Counted from the stretch's first letter, positions 8,633-17,783 are shown. The stretch: DNA of 64,000 bases from Sorangium cellulosum (GCF_004135735.1 NZ_CP012670.1:7890501-7954500), one strand, 5' to 3'. A program made the numbers and translations. Notes: generated by a model from the sequence alone, not told the origin.

Positions 8633-8829
8633 AGCTGGAGCGCGGAGCGGATCTTCACCGCGAGAGCATCCACCACAACGCGGCTGCGGCAAGCGAGGAC
8701 ATCCATCCTTCCCGTCCGCCCGCCGTCGTGTTCAGGCGCCTGGCTGCATCGCGGGGAGTCGACCGAGCGGCCCTCTCGGAGGCCAGTCCGGCTTCGGCGT
8801 GGGTCGGCCCGGGGGGCGCGGGAGCCCGC

Positions 8830-9555
8830 TCAGAACAAGATCACCTTGCCGTCGAGCGGCAGCGGGGACGCGTTCGAGAACACGAAGAAGCCCTCATCGA
8901 AGTCGCCGCTCAACGTGACGAGCACCTCGCCCTTCAGCGTCCGGAATGAATAGAAGAACTGCTGCTTGCAGCTCCGGTTCCGGCGATCCACGTCGCTCGG
9001 GTGGCGCAGCTGCGGCAGCTCGGCGTGAAGCGCTACCTGGAACCGGGCGAGGCGGCTCTTCACCTTCCCCATGAGCTGATTCGTCACCTCGCGCATCCAG
9101 TCGCCGGTGCCCTCGAGCATCGGCGGCAACCCCGTCATGGAGCGAAACACGCCAGGATTCGCGGACAGGGCCAGCACGCCGGAGAAACCTGGCGCGGAGA
9201 AATCGACGGTGCTCGCGGGATCGCCGTGAAGGCGCGCCTCCTCGCGGAGATCTCCGATGCTCGCCGGCGCTATGGCGACGCCGTAAAAATGAAAGAGCTC
9301 CACGGTCGCCCCCTGAACGAGGACGTCGATCGTCCGCACCTTGCGCGAGGGAGGCGGTCGAGAGGTCGGGGCCGGGGGCATGGTGGACCCGCCGGGATGC
9401 GCAGGCACGGAGGGTGGCCCGGTCCGACGGGAAGAGCCCGGATCGCTGCGCTCGACGCTCGACCCCTCCTGGAAGGTGTGCTCCGACCGCGCATCGGAAA
9501 GCGGCTCCCGAGGAGTGATACGCCGACGCCTCATCAAACGCACAGCGTAGCCCAT
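8830..9555 (-). CDS. second CheX-like protein with disordered N-terminus
   Basis: A 241-residue product. The first 75 or so residues are Arg/Pro/Ser-rich and disordered. The rest matches the CheX-like protein at 2026-2562: GFSGVLALS corresponds to the first copy's GDHLCGSLTI, and TNQLMGKVKSRL to its ANQLLGRVKNRL. Here the E-x-x-N site reads EVTNQ. Both copies end in a short hydrophobic strand (KVILF here, EVLLF there). The ATG at 9555 is chosen because AGGA lies 8 bp upstream; an internal ATG at 9381 would give a core-only protein of 183 residues. No kinase or CheY lies next to it, so its partner may be the system at 1.6-5.4 kb. Confidence 0.65.
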   Translation of the reverse strand: MGYAVRLMRRRRITPREPLSDARSEHTFQEGSSVERSDPGSSRRTGPPSVPAHPGGSTMPPAPTSRPPPSRKVRTIDVLVQGATVELFHFYGVAIAPASIGDLREEARLHGDPASTVDFSAPGFSGVLALSANPGVFRSMTGLPPMLEGTGDWMREVTNQLMGKVKSRLARFQVALHAELPQLRHPSDVDRRNRSCKQQFFYSFRTLKGEVLVTLSGDFDEGFFVFSNASPLPLDGKVILF

Positions 9556-9736
9556 CTGTCTATCCTGGAGCAACTCTGTTCGCGACAGGGGCCCACAGAC
9601 ACATCGTTATACACCCTCCCACTCCGGTCGACGCACACCACGCCTCGTGACGTGCGTTCCCGGCCGCGCCGAGCTCCCCCACGCTCCAGCGGGGAGCGGC
9701 CCCTCGGTCCTGCCGCGATCCCCCGCGCCGGGCTCG

Positions 9737-9816
9737 TCCGTGGGCTCCGTGAGAGCGGGCGCGCCAGGGGCGCCAGGGTCCGTGGGCTGTAACAGCGGGC
9801 GCGCCAGGGGCGCCAG
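9737..9816. repeat. two direct repeats before the DNA ligase gene
   Basis: TCCGTGGGCT followed by AGCGGGCGCGCCAGGGGCGC occurs twice, at 9737-9776 and 9779-9816. Each copy contains the palindromes GGCGCGCC and GGCGCC. It lies 20 bp before the ligase GTG start, so it is in the leader or promoter. Function unknown. Confidence 0.7.
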
Positions 9817-9835
9817 AGTAGGATAGTAGGGCCCA

Positions 9836-11407
9836 GTGCTCGTCTCCGACCTCGTTACCACCTCCGAGCGTGTCGCCACGGCCTCGCGCCGCCTCGAGAA
9901 GGTCGGCGCGCTCGCCGGCCTGCTCCGCCGCCTCTCGCCCGACGAGGTGGAGATCGGCGTCGACTGGCTCGCCGGCCGGCTACGTCAGGGCCGCATCGGC
10001 CTCGGGCCCGCGATGATGGCCGACGCCCGGCGCGCCGGGCCCGCGGCCGCCGCGCCCGCGCTCACCCTCACCGAGGCGGACGCGGCCTTCACCGACATCG
10101 CCCGCACCTCGGGGCCAGGCTCCGCGGCGCGGCGCCGCGCCGCGCTCGGCGGTCTGTTCGCCCGCGCCACCGATCCGGAGCGCGACTTCTTCGCCCGGCT
10201 CCTCGTCGGCGAGCTCCGGCAGGGCGCGCTCGGGGCGGTCATGCTCGAGGCCGTCGCCCGCGCCGCGTCGGTGCCGGCGCCGTCGCTCCGGCGCGCCGTC
10301 ATGCTCGCCGGCGACGCCGCCGAGGTGGCCAAGGCGGCGCTCCTCGACGGGGCGAGCGGCCTCCGTCGCTTCTCGCTCCAGCTCCTCCGCCCCGTGCAGC
10401 CCATGCTGGCGCAGGCCGCCGACGACGTGGCCACGGCGCTCGAGCAGCTCCGCGTCGTCGCCCTGGAGTGGAAGCTCGACGGCGCGCGCGTGCAGGTGCA
10501 CAAGGCGGGCGACGAGGTGTGCGTCTTCAGCCGCAGCCTCAACCCGGTCACGAAGGCGGTCCCCGAGATCGTCGAGGCGGTGCGGGCGCTCCCGGTCCGC
10601 TCGCTCGTGCTCGACGGCGAGGCGATCGCGCTCCGCGAGGACGGCGCGCCCCACCCGTTCCAGGTCACGATGCGCCGCTTCGGCCGCGCCCTCGACGTGG
10701 CCGCGCTGCGCGCCCAGCTGCCGCTCCGCGCCCTGTTCTTCGACGTGCTGCACCTCGACGGCGAGGACCTGCTCGATCGGCCCGGCCGCGAGCGCGCCGC
10801 CGCCCTGCGCGAGGTGCTCGACCGATCGCTGCGGGTCCCGCGCATCGAGCTGCCGACGCCGGCCGAGGCCGAGGCCTTCTTCGCCGACGCGCTGGCGCGG
10901 GGCCACGAGGGCGTGATGGTCAAGGCGCTCGCCGCGCCCTACGAGGCCGGGCGGCGCGGCGGCTCCTGGATCAAGGTCAAGCACGCGCACACGCTCGACC
11001 TCGTCGTGCTCGCGGCGGAGTGGGGCAGCGGCAGGCGCCGCGGGCTCCTCAGCAACCTGCACCTCGGCGCCCGCGATCCGGCCGCGGGCGCCTTCGTCAT
11101 GCTCGGCAAGACCTTCAAGGGCATGACCGACGAGGCGCTCTCATGGCAGACGGAGAGGCTCCTGGAGCTCGAGATCGCGCGGGACGCGTCCACGGTCCAC
11201 GTGCGGCCGGAGCTCGTCGTCGAGGTCGCCCTCGACGACGTGCAGGCGAGCCCGCGCTACCCCGGCGGCGTCGCGCTCCGCTTCGCGCGCGTCAAGCGCT
11301 ACCGCCCCGACAAGGCGGCCGCGGACGCCAGCACGATCGACGAGGTGCGCGCGCTCCACGCCGGCGCGCTCGCGCGCGACCGGGGCCCGTCACGCCTCCT
11401 CGCGTAG
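9836..11407 (+). CDS. lig: ATP-dependent DNA ligase
   Basis: A 523-residue ligase that seals nicks using ATP. An N-terminal DNA-binding domain (about 1-180) opens LVSDLVTTSERVATASRRL, as in mycobacterial LigB-type enzymes. The adenylation domain has motif I EWKLDGARV with the AMP-accepting K213, followed by LDGEAIAL (motif III), GHEGVMVKA (motif IV) and SWIKVKHAHTLDLVV (motif V). An OB domain fills the C-terminus. It has no polymerase or nuclease fusion and no Ku gene nearby, so it looks like a stand-alone repair ligase rather than an NHEJ LigD. GTG start. It converges with the oxidoreductase gene 20 bp away. Confidence 0.93.
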   Translation: MLVSDLVTTSERVATASRRLEKVGALAGLLRRLSPDEVEIGVDWLAGRLRQGRIGLGPAMMADARRAGPAAAAPALTLTEADAAFTDIARTSGPGSAARRRAALGGLFARATDPERDFFARLLVGELRQGALGAVMLEAVARAASVPAPSLRRAVMLAGDAAEVAKAALLDGASGLRRFSLQLLRPVQPMLAQAADDVATALEQLRVVALEWKLDGARVQVHKAGDEVCVFSRSLNPVTKAVPEIVEAVRALPVRSLVLDGEAIALREDGAPHPFQVTMRRFGRALDVAALRAQLPLRALFFDVLHLDGEDLLDRPGRERAAALREVLDRSLRVPRIELPTPAEAEAFFADALARGHEGVMVKALAAPYEAGRRGGSWIKVKHAHTLDLVVLAAEWGSGRRRGLLSNLHLGARDPAAGAFVMLGKTFKGMTDEALSWQTERLLELEIARDASTVHVRPELVVEVALDDVQASPRYPGGVALRFARVKRYRPDKAAADASTIDEVRALHAGALARDRGPSRLLA

Positions 11408-11427
11408 CGTCAGCCGAAGCTCGTATC

Positions 11428-13053
11428 CTACGGCGCGGCGCCCGCGCGCCCGCTCGCCGAGGCGGCCGCGGCGGACGGCCTGCCCGAGGCGGCCGCGGTG
11501 GCCGGCTCCACCAGGTCCTCCAGGTCGAGCATCAGCGAGGTGCTCCGCTCGATCCACTCGATCGGGTCGGCCGGCTCGTTGCGCAGGATCTTTTCGCTGA
11601 TGGAGCGATACATGGTCGCGTAACTCTCCATCTTGTTGATCCGCGCCACGCGGAGCACACGGTCGTTGTCCTCGGCCATGTAGCGGCTCCCGTTGTCCAC
11701 CCGGACCGTGATCCCGCCGGCCCGCAGCTGGATGTGATCCTGGACACCGATCCGGCGGCTGCCGATGTCGGTCAGCACCATGCTGAACACGGCCCTGTTC
11801 GCGAGCTCCACGCTGACGTGGAAGTCGCCGTTCGCCCCGCGCCAGAGGTGACGACGCACGGGCGGAGAGAAGCCGTTCATGAACAGGAAGTGATCGAGCC
11901 AGTGGCAGCCGTTGCTGACGATCCGGCTCCGGGAGCTCGGCCACTCGTACCAGTGCTTCCGGGCGAGCGGGATCTCGTACACGACGCAGCTGTAATGGAC
12001 CGGCTCCCCCGGACGCAGCTTCAGGTCCGCGCGCGCCAGGCCCCAGAGGGGGTTATAGCGCATGTGGAAGCACCCGAAGAGGCGGCCCGGGTGCGCGCGG
12101 CACGCGGCGAGCAGATCGTCGAGCTGGGCGCGCGTGGTCACGAGCGGCTTCTCGACGACCGCGTACCCGCCGCGCCGGATCGCGTGGGCGGCGAGCCCCG
12201 CGTGCGTCGCGTGGTATCCGGCGATGAGGTAGACATCGTAGTCCTCGTCGGGCCGGGGGGTCGCGCTGGTGTCATGGGCGGGGCCGGCGGACGGCACCGG
12301 GCCGATCTGGGTCGGGTCGATCTCGTGGATCGCGCGGACCTGGATGCGCGGATCGATGTTGGGCAGGACGTTCGTCTTCGCGTAATGCCCGAGCCCGAAG
12401 AGCACGGCCGTCTTGCTGGGGCGCTCGCTCCCCTGCGCGCGCGGCGAGCGCTCCCGCACCGGGCTCGGGGGCGAGAGCGGCAGCTTGCGCAGGCCGGCCG
12501 GATCGAGGCGGGCGAGCGCCCCTGTCGCCCACTCGAGCAGCGGCGCCGCACGGCCGCCGATCGCCTCGGCCGAGAAGGGGCTCCATCCTGCGATGTCGCC
12601 AGCGTCAGCGTTCCTGTCCGGCGGCCGCGTGCACAGGTGGACATCCTCCGAGCCCCGGTATCGCTGGAGGAGCCCGCTCGGCGCGCGGGCCACGAGCTCC
12701 GCGGGGAGCACGATCCGCTCGACCGCGCGAGGGTGACACGGGGCCACGAAGATCACGCCGTCGCCCGGGACGAGGTCCGCGGCGCGCCCCTCGACGATCT
12801 CGCCGATGCCCACCGCGAGGAACTGCTCGTTCCGGGCCCGCTCCTTGAGCCTCGAGCGGACCTTCCTCGCGGTGTTCCGCGGGCCCACCTCGACCACATA
12901 GGCCAGGAGCCGGCGGAGGCTCCGGGGCTGGGCAAGCTGGGTGTCCGCGAGCCGCTGAAGGGGCCAGTAGCAGCGGACACGGATACGGACTTGATCCGCG
13001 GGAAGGTGATAGTCGAGGAAGCCGTCGCGCCAGCGGTCTGCGAGGATGAACAT
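11428..13053 (-). CDS. Gfo/Idh/MocA oxidoreductase with a remnant MDR-like N-terminus
   Basis: About 541 residues. The C-terminal part (from about residue 215) is a Gfo/Idh/MocA NAD(P)-dependent dehydrogenase: Rossmann motif VLFGLGHYAKTNVLP, then VVEKPLVTT (the EKP signature) and NGCHWLDHFLF. The first 200 residues resemble the N-terminal GroES-like part of medium-chain dehydrogenases as found in two-domain MDR-Gfo fusions: SLRRLLAYVVEVGPRNTARKV, then PGDGVIFVAP and VLPAELVARAPSG. The central NAD domain of such fusions seems to be missing. Such enzymes act on sugars or polysaccharide precursors, but the substrate is unknown. An alternative ATG lies at 13074; neither start has a clear ribosome site. 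The Ala/Ser/Gly-rich tail is not conserved. Confidence 0.75.
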   Translation of the reverse strand: MFILADRWRDGFLDYHLPADQVRIRVRCYWPLQRLADTQLAQPRSLRRLLAYVVEVGPRNTARKVRSRLKERARNEQFLAVGIGEIVEGRAADLVPGDGVIFVAPCHPRAVERIVLPAELVARAPSGLLQRYRGSEDVHLCTRPPDRNADAGDIAGWSPFSAEAIGGRAAPLLEWATGALARLDPAGLRKLPLSPPSPVRERSPRAQGSERPSKTAVLFGLGHYAKTNVLPNIDPRIQVRAIHEIDPTQIGPVPSAGPAHDTSATPRPDEDYDVYLIAGYHATHAGLAAHAIRRGGYAVVEKPLVTTRAQLDDLLAACRAHPGRLFGCFHMRYNPLWGLARADLKLRPGEPVHYSCVVYEIPLARKHWYEWPSSRSRIVSNGCHWLDHFLFMNGFSPPVRRHLWRGANGDFHVSVELANRAVFSMVLTDIGSRRIGVQDHIQLRAGGITVRVDNGSRYMAEDNDRVLRVARINKMESYATMYRSISEKILRNEPADPIEWIERSTSLMLDLEDLVEPATAAASGRPSAAAASASGRAGAAP

Positions 13054-13279
13054 GGGCGGGTCTCGGGGTGCCATACCATGGCTGTGCCGGCCCCGCGTGA
13101 AATCATGAGGCGATCGAGCGCCCGCAGCCGGGCCGCGGCTCCCGGGCGGAACCGGATCGCGCCCCGGGCGGAACCGGGCTGCCCCCCCCGGAACCGGGTT
13201 GCGGCGCCCCATCTCCCGCCGTTGCGCCCCGCCCCGTTCGTTGTGCCCGCACCGCCGTCGTTCTGCTACACGGCAGCGC

Positions 13280-14644
13280 GTGCCCGATCTGATCGTCCAC
13301 CCCGCGGAGCGGCCGCTCATCGGGAGCGTGCCGGTCCCCGCCGACAAGAGCATCGCCCACCGGGCGCTCCTCCTCGCCGGGCTCGCCACCGGGCGGAGCC
13401 GCATCCGGTGCGGGGCGCCGGGCGGCGACCACCGCGCGACCCTGGACGCGCTGCGCGCCCTGGGCGTCCGCGTCGAGGAGCCCTCGCCCGGCGAGCTCAT
13501 CATCGAGGGCGCCGGGCTGAGCGGCCTCCGCGCCCCGGACGGCCCCATCGAATGCGGCAGCTCGGGCGCCACGATGCGGCTCCTGGCGGGCGTCCTCGTC
13601 GCCCAGCGCTTCGCGACGCGGCTCGTCGGCGGCGCGTCGCTCTCGCGCCGGCCCATGGAGCGCGTGGCGAAGCCGCTGCGGCTCCGCGGCGGGCGGATCG
13701 AGGGGAAGCTCGACCCGCGCAAGATCGGCGAGATCACGGCGCCGCTCGAGATCGGGCCGCTCCCCGCGCCGCACGTGCTCTCGTCGATCGAGTACGAGCT
13801 GCCGATCCCGTGCGACCAGGTGAAGAGCGCCCTCTTGCTCTCCGGCCTCTACGCCGACGGCCCCACGTTCGTGCGCGAGCCGATCGTCTCGCGCGACCAC
13901 ACCGAGCGCATGCTCACGGCGCTCGGCGCGCCCGTCGACTCGGTGGGCGCCGTGGTCCGCCTCGACGCGGCCCGCTTCTCCGGCGCGCTCCCGGCGTTCG
14001 ACGTCGACGTGCCCGGCGATCTCTCCGCGGCCGCGTTCCTCGTCGCGGCCGCGCAGATCGTGCCGGGCAGCCGCGTGACGGCGCGGCGCGTGGGCCTCAA
14101 CCCGACGCGCGCCGGCCTGCTCGAGGTGCTGCGCGACATGGACGGCGGCGTCGCCGTCGAGATCAAGGGCGACGCCCTCGGCGAGCCCACCGGCGACCTC
14201 CACGCCGCCTCCGCCGCCCTGCGCGGCGGGCGCGTCGGCGGCGAGCTCGCGTCGCGCGCCCTCGACGAGCTGCCGATCCTGCTCGGGCTCGGCGCGCGGG
14301 CGCGCGGCGTCACCGAGGTGCTCGACGCCGGGGCGCTGCGCGCGCACGAGGTCGACCGGATCGCGGCGATGGCGTCGGTGCTGGGCGCCTTCGGCCTGCG
14401 CTGCGAGGAGCGGCCCGACGGGCTGCTCGTCGAGGGCAGGCCCGACCGGCCGCTCGACGCGGCGGACGTCGACAGCCGCGGCGATCATCGCGTCGCCATG
14501 ACGGCCGCGGTGCTCGGGCTCGCCGGGAGCGGGCCCACGCGCGTGCGCGACGCGGGCTGCATCGCGACGAGCTTTCCTCTCTTCGTCGGGACGCTGCGCG
14601 CCCTCGGCGCGCGCATCGACGTCGAGAGCGCCGCGGCGGCGTGA
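13280..14644 (+). CDS. aroA: 3-phosphoshikimate 1-carboxyvinyltransferase (EPSP synthase)
   Basis: This shikimate-pathway enzyme joins shikimate-3-phosphate and phosphoenolpyruvate. The 454-residue product has the family length. Motifs: VPADKSIAHRALLLAG near the start, CGSSGATMRLLAG (the phosphate-binding GNSGT region), SRRPM, the inner-domain ASPCRGSxxx equivalent read as VPGDLSAAAFLVAAA, and DHRVAMTAAVLGLAGSGPT at the end. The GTG at 13280 is chosen because homology begins right after it (PDLIVHPA); the frame stays open upstream but looks unlike the family. cmk begins 16 bp downstream, as in many bacteria, so the two are probably co-transcribed. Confidence 0.94.
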   Translation: MPDLIVHPAERPLIGSVPVPADKSIAHRALLLAGLATGRSRIRCGAPGGDHRATLDALRALGVRVEEPSPGELIIEGAGLSGLRAPDGPIECGSSGATMRLLAGVLVAQRFATRLVGGASLSRRPMERVAKPLRLRGGRIEGKLDPRKIGEITAPLEIGPLPAPHVLSSIEYELPIPCDQVKSALLLSGLYADGPTFVREPIVSRDHTERMLTALGAPVDSVGAVVRLDAARFSGALPAFDVDVPGDLSAAAFLVAAAQIVPGSRVTARRVGLNPTRAGLLEVLRDMDGGVAVEIKGDALGEPTGDLHAASAALRGGRVGGELASRALDELPILLGLGARARGVTEVLDAGALRAHEVDRIAAMASVLGAFGLRCEERPDGLLVEGRPDRPLDAADVDSRGDHRVAMTAAVLGLAGSGPTRVRDAGCIATSFPLFVGTLRALGARIDVESAAAA

Positions 14645-14660
14645 GCGAGGAGGATCGCAG

Positions 14661-15485
14661 GTGACGGAACGGCAAGGACACGACGGCGCGCGCCGCCTCA
14701 CGGCGCACGGCGAGCTGCGGCGGCTCCGCGTCGCCATCGACGGGCCGGCCGGCGCCGGCAAGGGCACCGTGGCGCGGGGCCTCGCCGAGCGGCTCGGCTA
14801 CCTCCTCGTCGACACGGGCGCGCTCTACCGCGCCGTCGCGCTCGCCGTGCAGCGCGCGGGGTTCTCGTGGGACGACAGCGGCGCGATCGGCGCGCTCGCC
14901 GAGGAGCTCGCGCGCGGCGGGCGCATCGCGCTGGAGCGGGGCGCGGCGGGCGCGGCGCCCGACTCCACGGACGCCGCGCAATCCGCTCCCGGCAGCGGCC
15001 CGGCCTCCACGAGCCTGCTGGGGGGCAGCGGCCTCAGGGTGCTGCTCGACGGCGAGGACGTCTCCAGCGCGATCCGCGCGCCGCAGGTCAGCCTCGGGGC
15101 GAGCCGGGTCTCCGCCGTCCCCGCGGTCCGGCAGGCGCTGCTCGCGATGCAGCGGCAGGCCGGCGCCGAGGGCGGGGTCGTGCTCGAGGGGCGCGACATC
15201 GGCACCGTGGTGTTCCCCGACGCCGAGGTGAAGTTCTTCCTCACGGCGCCGGCCGAGATCCGCGCGAAGCGGCGGTACGACGAGCTCGTCGCGCGCGGCA
15301 TGTCCGTCAGCTTCGAGGCGACGCTCTCCGACGTGCTCCGCCGCGACAAGGCCGACAGCGAGCGCGCCGTCGCGCCGCTCCGCAAGGCCGACGACGCGAT
15401 CCTGGTGGACTCCGGCCACAGGAGCCCGCAGGAGATCATCGACGAGATGGCGCGCGTCGTGGAGACCCGTGCGCGGGGCGGCTGA
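14661..15485 (+). CDS. cmk: cytidylate kinase
   Basis: Phosphorylates CMP and dCMP to the diphosphates. The P-loop is IDGPAGAGKGTVARGLAERL (about 26-45), followed by DTGALYRAVALA, EGRDIGTVVFPDA and RRYDELVARG, all family signatures. At 274 residues it is longer than the usual 220-230. The extra length lies in an Ala/Ser/Pro-rich insert (about 93-118) between the LID-side helix and the LDGEDVSSAIR segment, plus a short N-terminal extension. GTG start with GAGGAGGA upstream. It follows aroA closely, and its last codons overlap the start of the next gene by 17 bp. Confidence 0.93.
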   Translation: MTERQGHDGARRLTAHGELRRLRVAIDGPAGAGKGTVARGLAERLGYLLVDTGALYRAVALAVQRAGFSWDDSGAIGALAEELARGGRIALERGAAGAAPDSTDAAQSAPGSGPASTSLLGGSGLRVLLDGEDVSSAIRAPQVSLGASRVSAVPAVRQALLAMQRQAGAEGGVVLEGRDIGTVVFPDAEVKFFLTAPAEIRAKRRYDELVARGMSVSFEATLSDVLRRDKADSERAVAPLRKADDAILVDSGHRSPQEIIDEMARVVETRARGG

Positions 15486-16437
15486 TCGTCGCGCCGCCGC
15501 GGCCTCCGCCGCCGCCCTGCTCGCGCTCTCGCTCGCGCTCCCGGCCTGCGGGGGCGCCGCGCCCCAGCGCGCCGGCGAGGGCGCGCGCGGCGCGGAGAGC
15601 GAAGCCGGCGCGCGGATGGTCCCGCGGATCGAGCCGGCCGATCTCCTGCCGGCCGATCTCGATCTCGTGGTGCGCGTCGATGTCGCCCGCATGCGCGGCG
15701 GCCTGGGCCAGGCCGCCGCGGACGAGCTCGCGCGGCGCGCGCTGGACGACCTGCCCGACGAGGCGCTGAAGGGCGCGCTCCGGCGCGCGGACGTCGCCTG
15801 GCTCGGGCTGCGGCTCGCCGATCTCGAGGAGGGCGATCGCGTGGTCGTCCTCGAGGGCCGCATGGCGGGGCTCACGCCCGATCCCGGGCGCTGGGAGGAG
15901 GCGCGGGCGAGGCTGGGCGGCGTGTCCATCTTCGACCGCCGCGGCGCGGCCGCCCTCCCGCGCGCGGACGTCGCGCGGATCATCGCGCTCGGCGATCGCG
16001 CCGTGGCGCTCGTGTCCGCGGTCGAGGTGAGCAGCGTCGCGCGCGTCCTCCGCGACGGCCCCGACGAGCGCCGCGGCGACCCGGCCGCCGAGGGGATCGT
16101 GAGCGTCGACCTGCGCGGGCGCCGGCTGCCCCCCCACCTCGCGCGGCGCTTCCCCTCCCTCGGCGCGCTCGTCGCGGGCGTCGAGCGCGTGCGCGCCGTG
16201 GCGTCCCTTCACGACGAGGGGGTGCGCATCGACGCGGAGATCGTCGGGGTGGAGGCGGCCGCCGCCGAGCGCGCGCGCCGGTTCCTCGAGGTGCTCCGCG
16301 ACAACGTCGAGGATGTGCGTTACGCAGATCTCATGAAGGCGCTCTCGATCGAGCAGGTGGAGCGCACCGTGCGGCTCCGCTGGCTGTTCCCCGCGCCCGT
16401 CGTGCTCGCCCTGCTCTCCGGGCGCGCGCCCGGCTGA
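15469..16437 (+). CDS. predicted lipoprotein, unknown function
   Basis: A 322-residue predicted lipoprotein: basic start, hydrophobic helix, lipobox LALPAC-GG at about residue 27, then an Ala/Gly/Glu-rich linker. The mature part contains LLPADLDLVVRVDVARMRG and repeated alpha/beta stretches. The next gene has a similar opening, RHIPGDANIVVRLEAAEL. This theme ('P.D.d.vvRvd...') suggests the two products are distantly related and may sit together at the envelope. The GTG start lies inside cmk, so translation is probably coupled. No known enzyme motif was seen. Confidence 0.7.
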   Translation: MRGAADRRAAAASAAALLALSLALPACGGAAPQRAGEGARGAESEAGARMVPRIEPADLLPADLDLVVRVDVARMRGGLGQAAADELARRALDDLPDEALKGALRRADVAWLGLRLADLEEGDRVVVLEGRMAGLTPDPGRWEEARARLGGVSIFDRRGAAALPRADVARIIALGDRAVALVSAVEVSSVARVLRDGPDERRGDPAAEGIVSVDLRGRRLPPHLARRFPSLGALVAGVERVRAVASLHDEGVRIDAEIVGVEAAAAERARRFLEVLRDNVEDVRYADLMKALSIEQVERTVRLRWLFPAPVVLALLSGRAPG

Positions 16438-16444
16438 ACCGACG

Positions 16445-17554
16445 ATGTCCGACACCCTGATCGACCCCGTCCGACCGACCGTGATCGACGACACCGCCCC
16501 CGCGCCGGCGCCCGGGGGCGACGCCGCGGAGGCGGGCCCTGGAGCGCCCGGCGGCCGCGCCCCCGGCTCCCCGGCGCGCCCCGGGCGGGGCGCGTACCTC
16601 CTGGCGGCGCTCGCGTGCCTCGTCACGCTCGCGGGCGCCGCGCTCGCCGTGTACTTCTTCTTCTGGCGCTACGAGCCGACGGCCCGGCGCCACATCCCGG
16701 GCGACGCGAACATCGTCGTCCGCCTCGAGGCCGCGGAGCTCGCGCTCTTCGGCCCCGTGCGCCAGCACTTCTTGCCGCTGCTCGACGAGGCGCCCGCCGG
16801 CGCGCCGCGCAGGGCGCGCGTCGAGGCGGCCACCGGCCTCGATTTCCCCGCGGACCTGCGCGAGATCGTGATCGCCTCGACCGACGCCACGAGCTGGGTC
16901 GCGCTCGCGGGCGGGCGCATCCCGAAGGGGCGGTTCGTCGCCGGCATGGAGAAGATCGCCCGCGAGGAGGGCTGGCTCGGCTGGCGGCGCGAGGGCGAGC
17001 TCCTCGTCGGCCCGCGCGCCGCGATCGGCCAGGCGGAGGACGGCACGCTCGTCCTCGGCACGGACGTCGAGATCGTCAACGCCGCGCTGCCCGCGTCGGA
17101 CGAGTGGCAGCGCCTCGGCCTGCCCGAGCAGGGCGCGATCACCTTCGCGCTCACCGGCGCCGCGTGGTCCGGCGCCGCCGGCGCGATCAGCGCCGTGCTG
17201 CCGCGCGCCGCGGCGCTGTTCCGGCGCATCGAGCACGGCGCGGGCACCCTGACCCTCGGCGCCGACCCCACGCTCGTCTTCCGCATCGCGCCCGCGTCGG
17301 GCGAGGCCGCGGCCGCGCTGGCCTCCGATGCGCAGGCGCTGCTCGGCAGCCTCAAGCTCACCCTCGCGGTGGTCCCCGACGTCGCCGGCATGAAGGCCGC
17401 GCTCGAGGGGGCCCAGGCCGTGGCGCGCGGCGACCGCGTGGAGATCCACACGAAATGGCCTCACGAGGGCCTGGATCACGCCTGCGCGGAGCTCGCGCGG
17501 CGGGCCCGCGCCGCGCGCGACGCCGCGCCCGGAGCGCCCGGCCCCGGGTGGTGA
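16445..17554 (+). CDS. single-pass membrane protein, unknown function
   Basis: 369 residues. A disordered, Ala/Pro/Gly-rich cytoplasmic N-terminus (1-47), one TM helix (about 49-71, AYLLAALACLVTLAG then AVYFFFW), and a long periplasmic part. It starts 7 bp after the previous gene and seems related to it through the PGDANIVVRLE strand and similar spacing of hydrophobic blocks. It ends inside the left arm of a large palindromic repeat, so the messenger's 3' end carries that hairpin. Function unknown. Confidence 0.7.
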   Translation: MSDTLIDPVRPTVIDDTAPAPAPGGDAAEAGPGAPGGRAPGSPARPGRGAYLLAALACLVTLAGAALAVYFFFWRYEPTARRHIPGDANIVVRLEAAELALFGPVRQHFLPLLDEAPAGAPRRARVEAATGLDFPADLREIVIASTDATSWVALAGGRIPKGRFVAGMEKIAREEGWLGWRREGELLVGPRAAIGQAEDGTLVLGTDVEIVNAALPASDEWQRLGLPEQGAITFALTGAAWSGAAGAISAVLPRAAALFRRIEHGAGTLTLGADPTLVFRIAPASGEAAAALASDAQALLGSLKLTLAVVPDVAGMKAALEGAQAVARGDRVEIHTKWPHEGLDHACAELARRARAARDAAPGAPGPGW

Positions 17555-17657
17555 GGGCGCACGGGGGGCTCACCTCCGGGGCTCGCGTTCCGGCGAGCCC
17601 CTGTCGTGGCTCGCCTGCGCTCCAGCCCCTCCGGTGAGCCCCCCGTGCGCCCTCACC
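17550..17657. repeat. dispersed palindromic element, copy A
   Basis: Perfect 25-nt inverted arms (17550-17574 and 17633-17657, outer end GTGAGGGCGCACGG) enclose a core starting CTCCGGGGCTCGCGTTCCGG. The core itself holds an inner stem GGCGAGCC/GGCTCGCC. The left arm overlaps the stop codon of the upstream gene. Copies B (43.1 kb), C (59.5 kb) and D (41.7 kb, inverted) share the core but have different arm sequences. Confidence 0.92.
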
Positions 17658-17754
17658 GCCCGCGGCAGGCCCCTGGGCGCTGTGCGGCTTTGGCCCAGCG
17701 GCCTCATCGTTTCTCGCGAGAACGACAAAAACCGCTGGTGGCTCGGTCGTTGCA

Positions 17755-17783
17755 TTGACAGAGGCCCCTCCTCAGACTACAGG
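17755..17783 (+). promoter_or_regulatory. candidate sigma-70-type promoter for rpsA
   Basis: A perfect -35 box TTGACA (17755-17760) is followed after exactly 17 bp by TACAGG (17778-17783) as a weak -10. An A-rich stretch (GACAAAAACC) lies about 30 bp upstream. This would give rpsA a leader of about 125 nt. Confidence 0.55.

Noticed and set aside
9836..11407. LigD-type NHEJ ligase
   Set aside because: There is no polymerase or phosphoesterase domain and no Ku gene nearby; the N-terminal domain fits a stand-alone LigB-like enzyme.
10468..14664. A 1398-codon plus-strand open frame spanning the ligase, oxidoreductase and aroA
   Set aside because: It crosses three well-supported genes in other frames and has only Arg/Ala/Pro-rich content with no domain.
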